The notes: a model not told the origin generated them from the sequence alone. Counted from the stretch's first letter, positions 52,245-63,300 are shown. The stretch is DNA of 64,000 nt from Aurantiochytrium sp. KH105 (GCA_003116975.1 BGKB01000033.1:124001-188000); one strand, 5' to 3'. Numbers and translations: made by a program.

Positions 52245-54119
52245 TCAACGCTTCTTGGCCTTCTTGGCGCCAGCAGGCGACTTCTTCCCGCTCTTTTTTG
52301 CAGGGGACTTGGGGGAAGCCTTGCCGTCCTTTTTGCCCGCTGTAGGAGAAGACTTGCCGCCCTTTTTGCCTGCTGGAGAAGCCTTACCACCCTTGCCGCT
52401 CTTGCCCTTGCCAGGACCTTTCCCCTTGCCCTTGGACTTGCCCTTGCCCTTTTCAGCAGACACCTTTGCAAGCTCCTCTGCCGCCAAGGCTTTTTCTTCT
52501 TCTTCGAGCTGAAGCGCTAGACGCAAGGCTTCGTCCGCGCGAACCTCGAGGGCCTCCCTGTCGGCAGCCTCCATCTCGACACACTCTCGCTGCTGATTCG
52601 CTTCGGCAACCTTTCGCAGGGCATCCTCGAGCTCCCCCTCGAGTTTCTTGGCGCGCGATTGCTCGCGCTTCGCGAATTCTGATGCTTGTAGGGCGTCTGC
52701 CTCCGCTTGTGAGCTTCGTGCTAGCGATCCTGCGACGAGCGCTTCCGCACCAACTCTGAACGCGTCAAAGTCTGCCCGCAATGCCGCAAGCTCCTCGTCA
52801 CGCTCCAAAAGCTTCCTCTCTGTATCAGCAAGACATTCAGACCGCAATCGCAACGTCTCGCTGGTATCCGCAAGATCCGTCTCCAATTCTTCAATGCGAA
52901 GACGCAGCTCCCCCTCCTGGAGCACATGCGCACGGATCATCCGTGCGATTTTATCGTGAAGGACCTCGATGTCGCGCTCACGCTGGGTTATTTCTACTTG
53001 GATGCGTATGCTCTCAAGAATTCGTTGCTGGTGCATGACATCTGCGAGCCCAACGAAGAAGGACCGGGACACATCATGTTTCTCGATATCTCGAGCGCGC
53101 GCACGCGCTTCGTTGGCTTCTGCGGCCGCGCGTTTTGCACTTTCGAGCATAACGTCGCGCTCGCCCAAAAGGTCTTGGAGCATATTTAGCAATTCGCCTC
53201 GAAAGTCTTCCTCGAGATCCCTCACAACGTGTATTTGTGCCAAGAATTTGGTCACCATCTCAAAATCGGGCCGGGCGCGCACTCCCTTCTCCAAGGTCTT
53301 AAGGTCGCCTTCCGTCGCCTCAAGTCTGCGTAAGAATCGACGAACCTGAACGTCCGTATCCGAGGTTGCATTTGTGCGTCGCCAAACAGAGCCCTTCATG
53401 AACACAGGCGCGGCCAAACCTTGCGACCCGGCAGCACGAGCCCCAATTACGGCGGCCGTGTTTCGCTTCCAATGCTGCAGCGCCGCGCCGCGAATATCGT
53501 CCTTGCACTTCATCAGATTCTTGCCAAGGCTGCGCAAATACTCAATAATGATGCCGTCCCAGACACCGTCAAGCACCCTTCTGCAACCGGCTTCCTCTGC
53601 GCCATCGGCCAAGAGAGCGAGAACGGCAGCGAAATTGCTTTTCTTGCTGCCCAGACGCCCAATCTCGAGCGTCTTGCAGAGCGTGCGTAGTTCCTCTGTA
53701 TTATGAAGCTCCAGTAGCTCTGCAAGCCCTGCTCTTAGGTCTGCACCTAATCGTTCGCGATTCTTTTGGGCCTCACGCGCCAACTCACGCTGTTCCGGGG
53801 TTAATTCCTGGCTCGCACTCGTCTTTTGTGACGAAGCTGATGCGTGAGACGCGTGAGAAGCGTGAGATACTTGGGTTTCGTAAGAGTTTCGCACTTCAAG
53901 ACCTTGATCTTGTGGCCTTCGTCGCTTGCCTAGCGCAACAGGTCCGGGCGAGAGTAGGGCATCCTTGGTGTTTATACGCTTCCTCCACGAGTTTGTACTG
54001 CTCATTCCAAGACTAAGACCGCTCGCCCGATACACGGGTACGTCATCGCTCGTTCCGCTTGTACTCCCGTCTTCGTCATCGCTCGGAGTCTCGAGCCTTT
54101 GTGGGCGGGCGCGAAGCAT
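52245..54119 (-). CDS. SAP-like, coiled-coil protein with histone-H1-like tail, 624 aa
   Basis: Not recognised as a named family. The first 95 residues are disordered with a Ser/His/Ala repeat (SHASHASHASASS). A helical domain follows (about 100-290), including ELRTLCKTLEIGRLGSKKSN, which resembles a SAP motif used in DNA binding. A long coiled coil occupies about 300-550. The last 65 residues are almost only Lys, Gly, Pro, Ser and Ala, with repeated SPAGKK/SPKSPAKK units like linker-histone tails and a run of KGKGK. This suggests a nuclear, DNA-associated structural protein, but no enzyme motif is present and the role is unknown. It lies tail to tail with the RidA gene, 158 bp between the stop codons. 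Confidence 0.75.
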   Translation of the reverse strand: MLRARPQRLETPSDDEDGSTSGTSDDVPVYRASGLSLGMSSTNSWRKRINTKDALLSPGPVALGKRRRPQDQGLEVRNSYETQVSHASHASHASASSQKTSASQELTPEQRELAREAQKNRERLGADLRAGLAELLELHNTEELRTLCKTLEIGRLGSKKSNFAAVLALLADGAEEAGCRRVLDGVWDGIIIEYLRSLGKNLMKCKDDIRGAALQHWKRNTAAVIGARAAGSQGLAAPVFMKGSVWRRTNATSDTDVQVRRFLRRLEATEGDLKTLEKGVRARPDFEMVTKFLAQIHVVRDLEEDFRGELLNMLQDLLGERDVMLESAKRAAAEANEARARARDIEKHDVSRSFFVGLADVMHQQRILESIRIQVEITQRERDIEVLHDKIARMIRAHVLQEGELRLRIEELETDLADTSETLRLRSECLADTERKLLERDEELAALRADFDAFRVGAEALVAGSLARSSQAEADALQASEFAKREQSRAKKLEGELEDALRKVAEANQQRECVEMEAADREALEVRADEALRLALQLEEEEKALAAEELAKVSAEKGKGKSKGKGKGPGKGKSGKGGKASPAGKKGGKSSPTAGKKDGKASPKSPAKKSGKKSPAGAKKAKKR

Positions 54120-54676
54120 TTTATAGTTATTGTGCGCGTGGTAACGCGGGTCAACTAGCCAGCGAGCTCGAGTCTTTTAGGAAATAGATGACCGGAGAGG
54201 ATTGAAGATTACCTCGCGCCAGCGCGGCCTAATCCGCGTACGCCCGTCAATGTAGCTTCGTTGGTGTCCTAGCCCGGCTCTGACGCATCAGACCTCGACT
54301 TGCGACGATGCAGAGGACCAAAATTGCTTGCTGCCACCGCCGCATCAGCTCACAGTCTGAGCTTGGTTTCCGTTACGATAAAGAATATTCGAGATTTGTA
54401 AAAAAAAAAAAAATCACCCATTTCTTTCGACTTCAAGTTTTGCATTGATTTTATTTAAGGTCCCCATGCGTGCAAGCAAGTCAAGACAAGTGACCATCGG
54501 ATTGACAGTGAGTAAGAAAATGCCACAAACTGACGAACCGAGGCTTGCCAATACCGACGACGAGATGATGTGCGCGCATGATCTCGTGCCTTCACGGTCT
54601 ACTACGTTGTCAGACTCTCAACGTCAACGAGACCACTACGACTACAAAAGAAAAAAAGATCTTGGAAAAGGTAGAA
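54120..54676. other. Intergenic region between two minus-strand genes
   Basis: Holds a 13-base A run at about 54401-54413 and AT-rich sequence downstream of the dioxygenase gene. No gene was seen. Confidence 0.45.
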
Positions 54677-56344
54677 TTAGTTGCCTGTGACATCGGTGTT
54701 TGGGTCGTGGCAGTTCGAGAACGCAGCATAGTAAAAGTAGCGATTTCTTGTAGAAATGTTGCGCATGCCGAGGTGCGAGAGCAGGCCATCAAAGACGAGG
54801 GCATCTCCACGCTTGAGACGCGGCTCAACCATGTCGACAAAGTCTTTGTCCCACTCGAGCGCATCAATGCGACGATGCGACTTGGGCCACACCCGCGTGC
54901 CCCCGGTTTCCTCGTCTTGAACTGTGAGCGGAATGAGTACGGTCATGTAGTGCGTTTTGGGGTTGACCTCATCACGGCCCTTCCAGCAACTATCTGTGTG
55001 GCATCGCTGGTCTGTTGATCCCGGCGTGGACAGCATAATATCCTGCGTACGCAGCTTGCCGCCGCGGCACAGGTATTTGACAAAGGCCATCAGTCCTGTG
55101 GACTCGAGACACTGCTCCACTTTGAAGCAGGCTTCCTGCGGAAGGGGCATGTCGTACCGCCCAGGCTCACGCGTGACGAGAGGCGAAAGGACGATTTCTC
55201 CTGGATTGCCCATATTCTTGACACAGGCTTCAATTGTCCGCTTTGCGCCCATCCATTGTTGGTTACCCTTGCGCCGTCGCATGAACATGTACCGGTTCTG
55301 GGAATCAGGGCCCTCTTCAGGAGGACCTTCCAGCATGAGGTCCAGCTCGGCAGCTTGAAGGACAGACGGAAAGATGGTAAAGCCCTCCTCGAGGTACTCG
55401 CGAACCTTGTTTGGGTCCGCCCTGTCCCCGCACTTGGTAATCTTCATTTGCTGCCACTTGCCCAGTTTGGGGAGCGGCGGGGCCGCGCTCTGCTTGCCCG
55501 TGGTCGACGAGGTCTCGTCCGCATCTCCTGGCTCAGATACTGATGCCGGTTCAGGAGAAGATGATGAGTCTTCCCCGAGTCGCTTTTCCGTTTTCACCGC
55601 GCTTGTCTTCTTACGGCCCATGTTCTTGACGCGAAAACGTTTAATCTCATCGTTGTTCCCCTCTTCACTGCCGAGGTTCAAATAGCTTCGAACCTGCGGC
55701 AATGAGCGCAGCTTCTTCTTACCGTCACAGAAAATGAAGCGCTTGCGCGTCGCACACTTGGCGTCCTTGGAATTGTTTTGCACAGAGATGGCACGCACCT
55801 CCCACGAGGAAATACTTACAGGGTCGCCTCCCCAGGCTTTGATAGCTTCTTCGAGCTTTGTTCTTTGCGCATCAATTTCCTCTTGGTCAACCTCGACGAT
55901 TCGCGATTTTTGTCGAGGCGCCTTGCCCGGAGATTTTATGGAGGTTGCTTCGGCGTCAGACGCCCGCGACCTCTTCTTGCGCTTGTGAGCGCGTCTTTTC
56001 TGCTTCTTGGAGCTTTTGGACTCACTTGCTGCAGCAGCAAGGTCTCTTGCGCGCTTTTGACCCTTTGTTTTGACTTTCGTTCGACTTTTGGAGCCAGGTT
56101 CGCGACTACGGTCGAGCTGAAGGTCGAGAAAGCTTATGACCTGCGGAATGGATTGAAATCTACGTTTGCCAGAATCAAAGATCACGCGCTGCACCACCGT
56201 GTTTCTCTTGGACACGTCTGTAGTGTCTTGAAGTGAGATGTCCCATGACTCGACCTCTTTAGGGTCGCCGCCAGCGCTTTCAACCTTTTGCATGAGCTTC
56301 TTCCTCGCCTTGCGGATGCGATCCTCAGCTGAAAGAGGCTGCAT
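54677..56344 (-). CDS. PhyH-type 2OG/Fe(II) dioxygenase with two MBD-like modules
   Basis: A 555-residue protein. Two repeats of about 60-65 residues (about 10-74 and 158-223) share AGGDP/WGGDP, a Trp, then RVIFDSGKRRFQSIPQVISF and RFIFCDGKKKLRSLPQVRSY. The second halves read like the C-terminal part of a methyl-CpG-binding domain (Gly-Lys, Arg-Ser, Val, Tyr-Leu). A strongly basic linker with several nuclear localisation signals separates them. The C-terminal half (about 300-550) is a phytanoyl-CoA-hydroxylase-like fold with the iron ligands H449 and D451 in QRCHTD, a distal H524 in GLLSHLGMRN and a following Arg for 2-oxoglutarate. The PhyH class is certain from the motifs; the substrate is not. 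The fusion suggests action in chromatin, on DNA, RNA or protein. ATG at 56342-56344; it is divergent from the E2 gene. Confidence 0.85.
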   Translation of the reverse strand: MQPLSAEDRIRKARKKLMQKVESAGGDPKEVESWDISLQDTTDVSKRNTVVQRVIFDSGKRRFQSIPQVISFLDLQLDRSREPGSKSRTKVKTKGQKRARDLAAAASESKSSKKQKRRAHKRKKRSRASDAEATSIKSPGKAPRQKSRIVEVDQEEIDAQRTKLEEAIKAWGGDPVSISSWEVRAISVQNNSKDAKCATRKRFIFCDGKKKLRSLPQVRSYLNLGSEEGNNDEIKRFRVKNMGRKKTSAVKTEKRLGEDSSSSPEPASVSEPGDADETSSTTGKQSAAPPLPKLGKWQQMKITKCGDRADPNKVREYLEEGFTIFPSVLQAAELDLMLEGPPEEGPDSQNRYMFMRRRKGNQQWMGAKRTIEACVKNMGNPGEIVLSPLVTREPGRYDMPLPQEACFKVEQCLESTGLMAFVKYLCRGGKLRTQDIMLSTPGSTDQRCHTDSCWKGRDEVNPKTHYMTVLIPLTVQDEETGGTRVWPKSHRRIDALEWDKDFVDMVEPRLKRGDALVFDGLLSHLGMRNISTRNRYFYYAAFSNCHDPNTDVTGN

Positions 56345-56805
56345 CTTGAGCGTCTTCTTATTCTCTCTTGTATGTACGCTGCGCTACTTATCCTGGCTGC
56401 TTCGAGAGCAGGTCCTTGGACGATCAACTCACTGCTCAACTCGAATGCTGCAGCGTTTCAAGCAGCAGCAGGCAGATTGAAAGCGACCGCGCGCTAAAGA
56501 AAATGAGCGCTTCTCGCGTATGAGCGCTCCTCGCGTCTGCCCAGGCTTGCTTATCTTGTTGGCGTCCTCAGAGATAGGCAGCTACCGAAGCAAGCCAGCA
56601 AGCAAGAGAGCAAGCCACGAAGCAGCCTCTCGCACCGAGACTCTCTCCTATCGCGAGCCTACTGGCGAGTGAGACGTCGGTCTTTGTCTGACCTGCTCGC
56701 TACGCTTCGTTAAGTTCTCCTTCGCTTTCCTTTGGTAAATCGTCTCTGACACGACTTCCTCCAACTTTCACGTTGTCGTTGTCGGTATCGTTTTCTTCTA
56801 AGTTA

Positions 56806-56847
<42 letters not shown>

Positions 56848-57479
56848 ATGCTCCTGCTGCTGCTGCTGCTAATGAGGACAGTTAGTGCGGCGCAGTAGTT
56901 AGGCGGCCCGGCCGTCCCGCCCCGACTCCCGTCGTGAACCGCGGCGCGGCGCGTCCGCGTGCGCGCTCGACGGCCTTCCGCGCAGGGACGCGTCAGAGCG
57001 TGCGCGCGTGCGCTCGCTCGCGAGGAGAACGACCAACTGCGCCCTGCGATCGCGAGCGCCGCGAGAAAGAGAATCAGAGTCCGCGCGACGCGGCCCAAGC
57101 GCGCGGGCCTTAAACCGCAAACCGACCTATTCGCGCGTGCGCCCGAATAGGCCCCTTCCGAAGAAAAGGTGCGACGCGCGCCGGCGGAGCAGAGTCTCAT
57201 CGCCGCCCCGAATCGACCGCTCGCGCGCGCGCGCGAAGCTTGACCGGGAGCCGCGGGTCGCCGCCGGACGCGCCCGGGGCGCCGCTCTGCCCCTCCTCGC
57301 GCCGCCCGCGCCCCGCCCTCCTCCCGGCCAGCCGGGCCGGCCGGCCGGTCGCTCAAGAGAGAGAGAAAAAGTCGAGCAGGGTCGAGGCGAAGAAGAGGAA
57401 CGCGAGTGCCGCGCCGTCGTGTGCCCGAGCTGGGGAATCAAGGCAGAGCACACGCCTGCTCGCCGGCTCGCCAGCGGCC
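56345..57479. promoter_or_regulatory. Divergent intergenic region, dioxygenase / E2
   Basis: Both promoters are expected here. It includes a (GTTGTC)n repeat at about 56807-56847 and a GCT repeat at about 56852-56870. Towards the E2 start it is very GC-rich. A minus-strand frame through the hexanucleotide repeat encodes Asp-Asn repeats but has no supportable gene around it. Confidence 0.4.
56807..56847. repeat. (GTTGTC)n hexanucleotide repeat
   Basis: About seven units, preceded by two eroded units. Reads Asp-Asn on the minus strand. Confidence 0.7.
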
Positions 57480-58461
57480 ATGGCGCAGAACGTGTGCCGC
57501 AAGCGGCTGCAGCGCGAGCTCGTTGCGCTCAAGAAGAACCCCGTCGAGCACGTGCAGGCGCTGCCGAGCGACAAGAACATTCTTGAGTGGCATTATGTTA
57601 TTGAGGGACCAAAGGACAGCGTGTACGTTAGTTGAAAGGTGTCGCGCCGGAGGTTTGCAGTGCTTGCTTGTTCGTTTGCTTGCTTCCTTGCTCTAAGCAC
57701 CAAAAAGGAAAAAGGCGAGGAGGATATGGAAACGTGAGAGAGAGTGGCGTTTTGCACCTTAAAGATTGGGAAATGAAACACAAGCAAGAGATTGGACTAA
57801 CACCGCCCAAATGAATCGAATTCCGTGCTCCTACAGCTACGAGGGCGGGTACTATCACGGTGTGCTTCGATTTCCAAAGGAATATCCGTACAAGCCGCCG
57901 TCAATTCTCATGTTCACCAAGAATGGTCGCTTCAAGACAAATGTACGATTATGTTTGAGCATGTCGGACTTTCACCCTGAAACGTGGAATCCAATGTGGT
58001 CCGTGAGCTCGATTCTTTCTGGCCTCTTGTCCTTCATGCTCGACTCTGCGCCCACGTTGGGCTCGATGGAGGCCTCGGATGCTCAGCGCCGCGCCCTGGC
58101 CGCAAAGAGTCTCGAGGAGAACGTTCGTAATAAGGACTTCTGCTCCCTTTTTCCGGATTATGTCGACCTGTACAAAAAGAAAAAGGCTCAAGCTCAAAAA
58201 GCAGCCGGTGCAGCTGGTGCCCGCGCCGCTCGCGCGACAGGCAAGCAAACGGCGAGCAAATCATCTGACTCGGACAAGCTCACCTCACAAACAAATGCTG
58301 ATGGTTCTGCTAATCAAACGGGGTCGCGAACAGTAAACAGTGGTGCTGGGTCATTGTCGTGGTCGCTCACAGCGGTTGCGGTGCTCGTTCTCGCCGCGTC
58401 TCTCTACTGGGTCTTTGGGTCCGATAGCTCCGCATTCAAGTTCCCTTCCTTGAGCAACTAA
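57480..58461 (+). CDS. UBE2J2/Ubc6-type tail-anchored ubiquitin-conjugating enzyme
   Basis: E2 enzyme of ER-associated degradation. Two exons: 57480-57622 and 57837-58461, joined across a 214-bp intron with GTACGT and CTACAG borders. This donor was chosen over two neighbouring GTs because only it restores the frame and the family sequence DSVYEGGYYHG. The 255-residue product has the UBC fold at about 1-150 with EYPYKPPSI, NGRFKTN and the catalytic cysteine in RLCLSMSDFHPETWNPMW. As is usual for the UBE2J group, the HPN motif of ordinary E2s is replaced (TKNGRF). A charged/Ala-rich linker precedes a C-terminal hydrophobic anchor (WSLTAVAVLVLAASLYWVFG) followed by a short lumenal tail. It converges on the ECO1 gene with 101 bp between stops. 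Confidence 0.92.
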
Positions 58462-58562
58462 TTAGTAAGTACTCTGGCTTTGTGTCAACGTTCGAATCTA
58501 CATGCTCCCGGCATTTCATTTTTTTCCTAACTCGTTTATGCTGTCTTACGCTAGTGAAAAGG

Positions 58563-59645
58563 CTACTCTTGGTCACTTGGCATCTCTTCTCTTCCCTTTT
58601 CTTCTCGGGTTATCGCTGCTACTTTGTGGCGCTCGCTCTCTGCGGTGTGCCTATTTTCGTCACGCTCTTGCGGAGATCCAAGCAGATCGTAAACCCACAC
58701 CTCGGATCGCTTCACGCCTGCGTAGCTGCTTGCCAAGGCGCGCCCCTCCGAAGTTGGTTCCGAAAAGGCAAGGCCGTCGCGCGGGACCACAAATCCATAT
58801 ATACAATGAGCGCGACCTGCGTCGAGTAGCCTGCGGGCAATACCGCGTCGCCTAAATCGAGGCGATGACCAGATCTGCAAAACGCCGAGCACTGGCTTGC
58901 TCGTTTCGTGCGCTGGCTCGCAGCTGCGTGAACACGCATGCTGGTTGTCGCATAGACGTTCGAGCGTTACAAAACCGGCAAGTTCCGTGCCTACCACGTA
59001 AATCAAGCTGTACCGGAGCGGCGAATCGCTCCAGCCGTCCACAGCGTCAACAAAACCCATGTCAGGATCCACGACGCAACGCTTAAATTCCCGTACACTT
59101 TGAACCAGCGCCGACTTGGTGGCCATGGCGCCACGCGGCAGCACCACGACGCGCTCTTTGCCACCACAGCGCCGAGAGAGGACCCAGTCGTCGCGAATTG
59201 ACCTCGCTGGCACAGTCGATGTCGCCGCAGCCGCTGCGCCAAGGTCCCCGCTCCGCTTGCAAAAGATGCGATGCTGCGCCTCGTCGCTTTGCACGCCTGG
59301 TGCGAACATCATCCCGCACTTTTTGCACGTGATTTGCTCAAAATGACGCTGTCCAAAGTCCAAAAAGACCTGCTCGCCCGCGCCATCCGCCTTGCGCGCT
59401 TTACGCCGCGGAGGAGGTGTCTTGACATGAGTCGCTCCTCGGCTCTGGCTCGACCCTGTGCTCGACAGACTCCCAAAGCTTTTTGATAAGGCCATTGGCG
59501 GCGTGTGAATCCGAGGCTCGAAGCTCTTGCTCGTTGTCGTCATCGTCAGCTTCGCATCGCGCGAGGTCTTGCCCCTCTTCGTGGGCGTGCCACGTCCCTT
59601 GCTCGCAGGGCTTGTCCAGCAGTCCCATCGTCGCTTCGTCGCCAT
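58563..59645 (-). CDS. ECO1/ESCO cohesin acetyltransferase
   Basis: Acetylates the SMC3 subunit to establish sister-chromatid cohesion in S phase. The 360-residue protein has a disordered basic N-terminus (1-90), the ESCO zinc finger at about 95-131 (C107, C110, H125 and C129), and the acetyltransferase core to about 325. The core contains VLGVLQIWSSPRFRRRGIA, with the acetyl-CoA loop RRRGIA, then IYGFVVPRDGLAFSEPTSEG and SSYAG, all family hallmarks. In most ESCO proteins the last zinc ligand is His; here it is Cys, giving a CCHC finger. No PCNA-binding QxxIxxFF box is visible in the N-terminus. An in-frame stop lies a few codons upstream of the ATG at 59643-59645, so the start is firm unless an upstream exon exists. 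Confidence 0.9.
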   Translation of the reverse strand: MATKRRWDCWTSPASKGRGTPTKRGKTSRDAKLTMTTTSKSFEPRIHTPPMALSKSFGSLSSTGSSQSRGATHVKTPPPRRKARKADGAGEQVFLDFGQRHFEQITCKKCGMMFAPGVQSDEAQHRIFCKRSGDLGAAAAATSTVPARSIRDDWVLSRRCGGKERVVVLPRGAMATKSALVQSVREFKRCVVDPDMGFVDAVDGWSDSPLRYSLIYVVGTELAGFVTLERLCDNQHACSRSCEPAHETSKPVLGVLQIWSSPRFRRRGIARRLLDAGRAHCIYGFVVPRDGLAFSEPTSEGRALASSYAGVKRSEVWVYDLLGSPQERDENRHTAESERHKVAAITREEKGREEMPSDQE

Positions 59646-60345
59646 CTTGCACTTGCTGCGCGGGACGAAAGGCTATTCCTTTGCGTCTGTTGCTGCCAAA
59701 GCGCCTGCGCCGGCCCTTCTGGCGATTGCTTGCGCTGCCTCGCCGGGCAGCTCGCCACCTGCTCCACGTGTTCGGGGGCCCGGCCCTCGGCCGCGCCAAA
59801 CTTGTCTGGGTCGAGTGGTCCTGCCTGCCCAAAGACGCCGCTGTGACGGTTAGGCAGTGATGGGAAAAAAAATGCTTCTCCCAACGCTCCCGCACAGTTA
59901 GTCTGTGCTCGCTCGCGGGAGTGCGCACGCACACACGCACACACTGACCGACCCGCGCAAAACAGGTCCAACAAGAGGAGAAGAGTGACACCCCCCCCCC
60001 CCCAAAGAAAAGAAGCAAATAATGGCGTAGCATTTCTTTGACAGAAATCTCATACCGTGCCAATCTGACGAAAACTGAGTAACCATCATCGTCATTCTCT
60101 TTTATCTTCGGCCTGGACTGAGCCTGGACCTAGGCTCCTTCTGTCCCCTCCTGTCATCGTCTTCTCTTACAAAAGGGCCATGGTCAAGCACGTTTGCGAA
60201 ACAAAACAGCAACAAGAACACATGGGAAAGACACACTGTCACGCAACCCAAATGTGGGCTTGACGCGGAGAAGAGTGAGTAATGAGTCGAAAATAGTTCA
60301 TCCCTCCGATCAATGTTAAAGTCATGGAAACAAAACCTAGTTCTC
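59646..60345. other. Intergenic region with 12-base poly-C run
   Basis: Upstream of the ECO1 gene and downstream of the bromodomain gene. A poly-C run lies at about 59992-60003 and CACG/CA runs at about 59917-59945. Open frames next to the ECO1 start are in other frames and have no recognisable domain. No RNA gene was seen. Confidence 0.4.
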
Positions 60346-63300
60346 TTACTTCTTCTTCTTGGTGTTCTTCTTCTTGCGGTTGCGAGCAGAGCGTTTAAGC
60401 GCTGAAATACGATTGGCGCGCCTCGAAAGCTCAGAAAACATGACCGCCGAATCGAGAGCCGTGATACGCACCGCCAAACTGCTCGGAGTCTTGGTGCGCA
60501 GCGCAAACCCAGCGTCACCGTACAAATTGTGGTACCAATTCTCGAGCGGGACCGCCGTCTCCAGAATGGCGCACTCGAGAAAGCACACCGCTTGGCGCAA
60601 ATCACGCCAATTAGCCGCAGATGTCACAAGCCTAATCCAGCCTGCGCGCAGATTGTACATCCACACACTGTTGTCCTCAAACTTGTGCAAGTGAATCGCG
60701 AGCTCAATATTCAGCAGGACGACCTTGAGGTCAAGCAAGCACTTGTCCTCGAATGAGGATTTGACCGTGAGCGAAGAAGGGGACGCGTCCATGACAGCGC
60801 GAAGATGTCGCTCGCGGGCCTCTTCGCCAACAACGGCAGCCGAGAGACCCGTTGCGCAAAACCGCTGCGGCGCGGCCTCCTCGCTGCCGTCCTTGGAAAT
60901 CTCGCGAAGGTGCGCGCCAACAAGCGAGTCCGGAATCTTACGGCTCTCGGTAAGCTTGCGCTTACGCGCGGCTTCACTCTTGGCGTTGCAGACATCCTCG
61001 AGGACGTCAAACTTGCGGTCCCAGACCTCGCCTCGCGTCAAAAGCTTGCACCGCGACTGGATTGCAGCGAGAAGGGCGGCCTCACGCTTGGCCTTGCCGT
61101 TCAAACTGTCCAGGAACTCGTTCATGCGTCTGCGCCCGGCAATGACACGCCAGCCGATCTCTCCCGGGGAAGCAATTTTGTGCGTGACAGCCTCTTGGCC
61201 GAGGAGCACAAAGAGCTTCGAGTAGTCGCCCGAAAAGTACATGTATCGGTTGAAATAGCGATCCAGCCCCAGAAACTTGGGCCGCACCGAGACGGTCTGG
61301 AGCTTCCACTCCAACTCGGCCTTCCAGCGCTTCGCGTCATCCTTGGCTTTCTTTTTCGCCTTTTGTCGCTCGATATCGCGCTCCACGCGCTCAATCGCGC
61401 GCAAAAGGCTCTTGCTTAGGGAACCCTCGTGTTTCTTTTTGAATTCGTCCAGCTTGCGCGCCATGCGCTTCTGCTCCGCCACGCCTTCTCCCGAAAGCCG
61501 GTCGAGAACCCCATCGTCCTCTTCTTCTTCTTCGGCATCCGTTTTGGAAGACGCCTCAATGCGCGGCGGATTGAGACGCCACCGTTGCCGTGTTCGCACG
61601 CTGATCCACATACGGCGGTCCACTTCTTCGCGAAGCAGGGCGGAGTCACTTGCAAGTTCGCACAAAAGTCGCAACATTTGCGTCCGCAGCTCGAAATCAA
61701 TATCCTCGTATCGCTGCGTGCCAAGAGCGACGACAAATTTGCGCAAGAGAGCGACTTCGGACCCATTCGTCCATCGTTCAGGTGCACATGGATCCGTAGC
61801 GGCCGGCACGGGGTTTCCTTCGTCATCAGAGATCGCCGCTTTGCGGTACCGACGCTGCTCCTCCAGCGTCTGGGCCTCCAGACGCTCGAGCTCGCGACGC
61901 TCGTCGTCGATGCCGTTCCTGTCACTATCCACCACAAGAAGGGCCGAGTCTCGCTCCATCTCTAACAGCTCTTCCAAACTCACGTGCTCCACGCGTTCCT
62001 CCAAGTGCAGATACAGGAGTTCGAATTTTTTGGTGGCTTCGTCGTAAGCAACAACACTCGCCTCCTTGCATCCTTCCTCCTCGAAAAATTTCAAGACGAT
62101 CGAGCCAAGGTACGACTCGATCACGTCCCGTTTCGTCGCTCCAATACGTAACAGTTTGGATGAATCACTGGGCTTGCGTTTCGAAGGCAAACGAGCAGGC
62201 TTGGCTTTCTTGGCAGTGCTGCCATTCGCCTTGTGTGCGAGGGACCCACTGCCACCGTTTCTACCCTTGGTGTCGAGCTTTGCATCAGCACGTTCTTCTT
62301 CTTCTTCTTGTTCATCCTCTTCCTCCTCTTCTTCCTCTTCTTGATCTTCTTCTTCCTCCTCTTCCTCGTCGACAGCGTTCTCGGCTTCGGCCTCTTTTAT
62401 CTTTTCTGCCGCGGCGATAGCGCTTCTTCTCGTAGTGCTCCCGTTGGCACGTCTTCCGGACGGCTTTGCGGGAGGAGGAGGAGCAACAACTTCCTCCTCC
62501 TCCTCATCCTCGTCGTCTTCGTCGTCTTCCTCGCCCGCGGTACTCTGCTTGTTCTTCTTTTTCCTCTCCTTGCGCTTGGCCTTCTTTTCGCGTTTTTTGG
62601 CTGCGTATTGATCGTAAAGGGCCTGGGCAGCCTCGACCTCGCCGCGATCCATGACGACCGATTCACCATCATCGTCAAACTTGATACGCCAGGCCTTGCG
62701 ACTCGTACTGAATGCAACAACCGTGCCTCGGATCAGGGCGTCAGGGTCCGCAGCATTTCCGGCACGCCTTGCCACGCGCGTATCGACGTGTTGACCCGTC
62801 TGAGAGAAACCTTGTTTTTTCAAAGGTGCACTCAGCGTGTATTCATCGACTGTAGCTCGGACGTGTTTCCTCTTCCGCTTCTTTTTCTTCTTGCCGCCGT
62901 CGTCGTCCGCGTCCGCATCCGCGATGGCGACACCATCACCGCTGACCCCTCCCGTATCGGCTTTGCTTGTTGCGGCAGCTTCACCGGCACTCGTTGTCGT
63001 GCCTGCATTCGAATCAGCGCCTTCTTCAGTTCCCTCCGGAGCCCACTCCCATTCTTGAAGCCACGGCTCCTCGGGAATACCCTTTTCGTAAGGGTATGGA
63101 TTCATGGCAACCATGCTGTCTTCCTTGAGAACCCACGAGCGAAAAAGCTGGCGCGTCTTTGACGTCAGTGTGTGCGCAACCTTGTAGATGAACGAGCCGC
63201 GCACATTGTACGTTTTACAATTTGCCCAAATTTGCTCAATGTCGTCGAGCACCTCGCCACAGTCCTTGTAGTGCTTCGGCTTGTTGAGAAACTCATCGAC

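Noticed and set aside
56700-57356. Minus-strand 218-codon frame with Asp-Asn repeats
   Set aside because: The repeat part is a hexanucleotide microsatellite, the rest is GC-biased sequence overlapping the E2 leader; no start or splice structure supports a gene.
57623-57632. Alternative E2 intron donor GTTAGT at 57627
   Set aside because: It is closer to a textbook donor, but using it with the CTACAG acceptor shifts the frame; GTACGT at 57623 keeps the frame and the family sequence.
59401-60063. Alternative frames upstream of and overlapping the ECO1 start
   Set aside because: No domain or PIP box found; an in-frame stop just upstream of the ECO1 ATG closes the ECO1 frame, and no convincing splice site joins them.
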